From positions 1-31,541 of the forward strand of contig DAGC01000009.1 of the NCBI GenBank assembly GCA_002495625.1: a DNA stretch of 31,541 nucleotides, in the 5' to 3' direction. Source of the stretch: Methanobacterium sp. UBA375 (GTDB taxonomy: Archaea > Methanobacteriota > Methanobacteria > Methanobacteriales > Methanobacteriaceae). The first letter of the stretch is position 1. Every line of letters begins with the position of its first letter. Position numbers and translations under genes: made by a program. The notes under the pieces are model-generated. The model saw only the letters and a list, made by a program, of their open reading frames with translations. It ran no database searches and was not told the DNA's origin. Positions 29,705 to 31,541 of this stretch are shown piece after piece.

Positions 29705-30850
29705 CTATAACTGGATTATCTGTATAGCCCGGTCGGTACAGGTGAAGCAGGGGTCGCACTGCACCACAGCCAGCTGGGCATCGGTGATATGGCAGCCTAT
29801 ACACGCGTACTCCATGGCGCCTATGTTTGTTATGGAAGGCGTTCGTATAATACAGTGCCTTACCCTCCCATCGTTTAATGCATATGAATGGTAAAGTTTG
29901 CCTCGGGGAGCTTCAACATAATTCTTAGTTATGGGTGTGTCCTGCATCTCCCAGCTACGGTTTGTTATTGAACCTTCGGGGAGATGATTGATGGCCTGTC
30001 TGATGATCTTTATGGATTCAAAATTCTCTAATACCCGCATCAGTAGGTTTGATTTAATATCTCCATCATCCTGTGTTATTACATCGAAGTCAAAGGGATC
30101 GTATTCCTTCATATCTCGTCTGAGATCAACTGCAACTCCTGTTGCCCTGAGGGTGGGTCCAGAAACTGCTAATCTAAGTGCATCTTCCTTTTTAATGACA
30201 CCAACCCCGGTTATACGGGACATTATCATGGGATCTGAAATGAAACGTTCAGCAAAGTTAGAGAGCTTTTCCTCCAGGAAATTAATTCCATCTTCTATTT
30301 TCTGGATCTTCATCTGATCCAGTTCAGCCCGGGGTCTGATTCCCCCAATGATAGGCACACCGTACTGCACCCGGTTACCTCCGATCATGCGGAGGAGCTC
30401 CATCACAGTTTCTCTGATGTAGAATAATCTCATGGAGAAGGTTTCATGTCCTAGTACTTCATTTCCATGGGCTAAGTAAAGTAAATGGCTGTGCAGCCTC
30501 TCCAGTTCTGCCATGATGATCCTTATATATTGGGCCCTTTCCGGTACATCGATCTCCAATGCCTTTTCAGCCACTAAAACTGAATTCCAAATATGAATAT
30601 TTGAGCAGATGCCGCATATCTTCTCGGTGAGGCTGTTGGCCTTCTCTACTGGCAGGCCTTCCATTATACGCTCTATTCCACGGTGGTTTACTCCTACGGT
30701 TATCTCTGCATCTTTAACTATTTCATCTTCCACAAATAACCGTACCCGGTATGGTTCTATGGCAGCTGAGTGCACGGGTCCCAGTGGAACTTCCGTCTCG
30801 ATTACCTGTTTTTTCGGGGTTTCATCGGTTATTTTGTTGTCTTCATCCAT
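29705..30850 (-). CDS. ehbN: Energy-converting hydrogenase B large subunit N
   Basis: About 381 residues, the [NiFe] catalytic subunit. Both nickel-binding cysteine pairs are intact: CGIC in EKICGICSNIH (about residues 77-87) and CFTC in CDPCFTCTDR at the C-terminus. An HRGIERIMEG motif (about 55-65) is the conserved stretch near the active site. Only six residues (AIQIIQL-like) follow CTDR, so there is no long C-terminal extension to be cleaved, as in several other membrane-bound hydrogenases. A GTG lies at 30853 and the ATG at 30850; AGGTG seven bases upstream favours the ATG. It is in operon order with EhbM upstream and EhbO downstream, although the 75-base gap before it is longer than other gaps in the operon. 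Confidence 0.95.
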   Translation of the reverse strand: MDEDNKITDETPKKQVIETEVPLGPVHSAAIEPYRVRLFVEDEIVKDAEITVGVNHRGIERIMEGLPVEKANSLTEKICGICSNIHIWNSVLVAEKALEIDVPERAQYIRIIMAELERLHSHLLYLAHGNEVLGHETFSMRLFYIRETVMELLRMIGGNRVQYGVPIIGGIRPRAELDQMKIQKIEDGINFLEEKLSNFAERFISDPMIMSRITGVGVIKKEDALRLAVSGPTLRATGVAVDLRRDMKEYDPFDFDVITQDDGDIKSNLLMRVLENFESIKIIRQAINHLPEGSITNRSWEMQDTPITKNYVEAPRGKLYHSYALNDGRVRHCIIRTPSITNIGAMEYACIGCHITDAQLAVVQCDPCFTCTDRAIQIIQL

Positions 30851-30925
30851 CACTTACACCTGATTGATATTTTGAGTAAATTTTAAGTTCTAAATATTGT
30901 TAATTTTTAATTCCATTTTTATGGG

Positions 30926-31372
30926 TCATTCGGCATCTAGCAATAACGGCAGTGCTGCCACTGCTCCCGCCAGAACATCCTCCGGTCTTACAGCACAACC
31001 GGGTACCTTGGCATCTACAGGGATTACCTCATCTACTGGTCCGCATATCTCTTCAGAGGGGATATCTCCGTGTATGTTCTTGTAAACCCCTCCCATGAGT
31101 GCGCATGCTCCGGCTGCTATCACTGCTTTGGGTTCGGGGATGGCTTCGTAGATGGCCTTTAACGGTTCCTTGTTGTGCCTGGTTACCGGGCCGGTGACTA
31201 CCAGTACGTCGGCTTCCCTCGGATTCCATGTTAGAAATATCTTGTATTGCTCGATATCGAATTTTGGCGAGAGAACACAGTTAACTATTTCAATGTCACA
31301 GCCGTTACATCCACCTGTGTAGACCAGCATGACGTGAACGGCTCTGGCCCTTGAATATGATTTTAAGCTCAT
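30926..31372 (-). CDS. ehbM: Energy-converting hydrogenase B small subunit M
   Basis: 148 residues from the ATG at 31372 (a GTG at 31381 is in frame and overlaps the upstream stop codon). It is the electron-transfer small subunit (NuoB-like), and the four cluster ligands are C22 and C25 (in TGGCNGCDIE), C90 (in AAGACALMGGVY) and C126 (in KVPGCAVRPED). No signal peptide is present, as expected for the cytoplasm-facing Ehb. AAGTGATTATC before the ATG acts as the ribosome binding site and overlaps the end of the previous gene, so the pair is translationally coupled. Confidence 0.94.
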   Translation of the reverse strand: MSLKSYSRARAVHVMLVYTGGCNGCDIEIVNCVLSPKFDIEQYKIFLTWNPREADVLVVTGPVTRHNKEPLKAIYEAIPEPKAVIAAGACALMGGVYKNIHGDIPSEEICGPVDEVIPVDAKVPGCAVRPEDVLAGAVAALPLLLDAE

Positions 31373-31377
31373 GATAA

Positions 31378-31541
31378 TCACTTTTGTATTTTGGGTACTC
31401 CCCTCTTCTTTAACACGGTTGAATCTGACAGGTATTGTGCTATAAAAGTTAATTTATCGTCTGATATCTTTATGGGCTTTTCCAGGAGATCCCCAATATC
31501 CAGTTCCACTTCACCCACATCGTTGGGGTGTATGGTACCTG
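31378..31541 (-). CDS. C-terminal fragment of an Ehb subunit, probably EhbL
   Basis: An open minus-strand frame that enters from the right edge and stops at the TGA at 31378-31380. It gives 53 residues that begin GTIHPNDVGEVELDIGDLLE and end STVLKKRGVPKIQK. It lies directly before EhbM, where the gene for the small ferredoxin subunit EhbL is expected. No cysteine cluster is inside the visible part, so the identity is from position only; the ferredoxin motifs, if any, are outside the window. Confidence 0.6.
   Translation of the reverse strand, partial: GTIHPNDVGEVELDIGDLLEKPIKISDDKLTFIAQYLSDSTVLKKRGVPKIQK

Noticed and set aside
1..31541. tRNA, rRNA, CRISPR, insertion sequences or phage attachment sites
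   Set aside because: No cloverleaf-like or repeat-spacer pattern, transposase or integrase was seen; spacers are short and AT-rich.

Overview
The window looks like chromosomal DNA of a methanogenic archaeon of the order Methanobacteriales, most likely a Methanobacterium. The indicators are genes for the membrane-bound energy-converting [NiFe] hydrogenase Ehb at the right edge, two preQ0/archaeosine biosynthesis genes, an archaeal Rnl3-type RNA ligase, a cupin-type glucose-6-phosphate isomerase, DUF366 and DUF5612 proteins, AT-rich spacers, TATA-type promoters and GGTGA/GGAGG ribosome binding sites. All family assignments come from reading the proteins by eye; no database search was run.

Left part (1-9614): almost everything is on the minus strand. 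Reading in the direction of transcription there is a DUF366 protein, QueD and QueE (two preQ0 steps toward archaeosine), then five consecutive CBS-domain genes (18 CBS motifs in total, one protein ending in a zinc ribbon), an ATP-dependent RNA ligase, prephenate dehydratase, a coiled-coil membrane protein with a Ser/Thr/Asn/Gly-rich tail, and a small lipoprotein. Spacing suggests that queD, queE and the first two CBS genes share transcripts, while later CBS genes have candidate promoters of their own.

Middle part (9750-18461): a mixed housekeeping stretch on both strands. It holds a predicted nucleotidyltransferase, homoserine dehydrogenase with an ACT domain (two sets of short direct repeats flank it), a degenerate cupin, a DUF6448 protein, a small acidic protein, an ACT/DUF5612 protein, cupin glucose-6-phosphate isomerase, a pair of overlapping AT-rich genes (a membrane protein and a soluble-domain partner), an NAD(P)H quinone-reductase-like flavoprotein, and a bacterial-type glutamate decarboxylase.

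Accessory part (18600-28341): the most distinctive region. A TetR-family gene is preceded by two near-identical palindromes that bracket its TATA box, which predicts autorepression. It is followed, on the same strand, by an iron-sulfur-flavoprotein-like reductase, a polysaccharide pyruvyl transferase, a 929-residue fusion of a thioester-reductase-like SDR domain with an acyl-adenylating (AMP-forming) domain, a small protein resembling the ATC-hydrolase family, and a short GMC-type flavoprotein carrying a CX2CX2CX3C cluster motif. Together they read like a regulated pathway that activates, reduces or oxidises a lipid-like or aldehyde/alcohol substrate; this is inference. A PhzF isomerase, an SRPBCC protein and a second Isf-like flavoprotein gene, broken by a one-base frameshift, follow.

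Right edge (28354-31541): the distal end of the ehb operon on the minus strand, with a partial upstream subunit (probably EhbL), then EhbM (small subunit), EhbN (large subunit), EhbO (NuoH-like membrane subunit) and EhbP. No tRNA, rRNA, CRISPR array, insertion sequence or phage gene was seen, and no gene-free stretch exceeds 300 bases.
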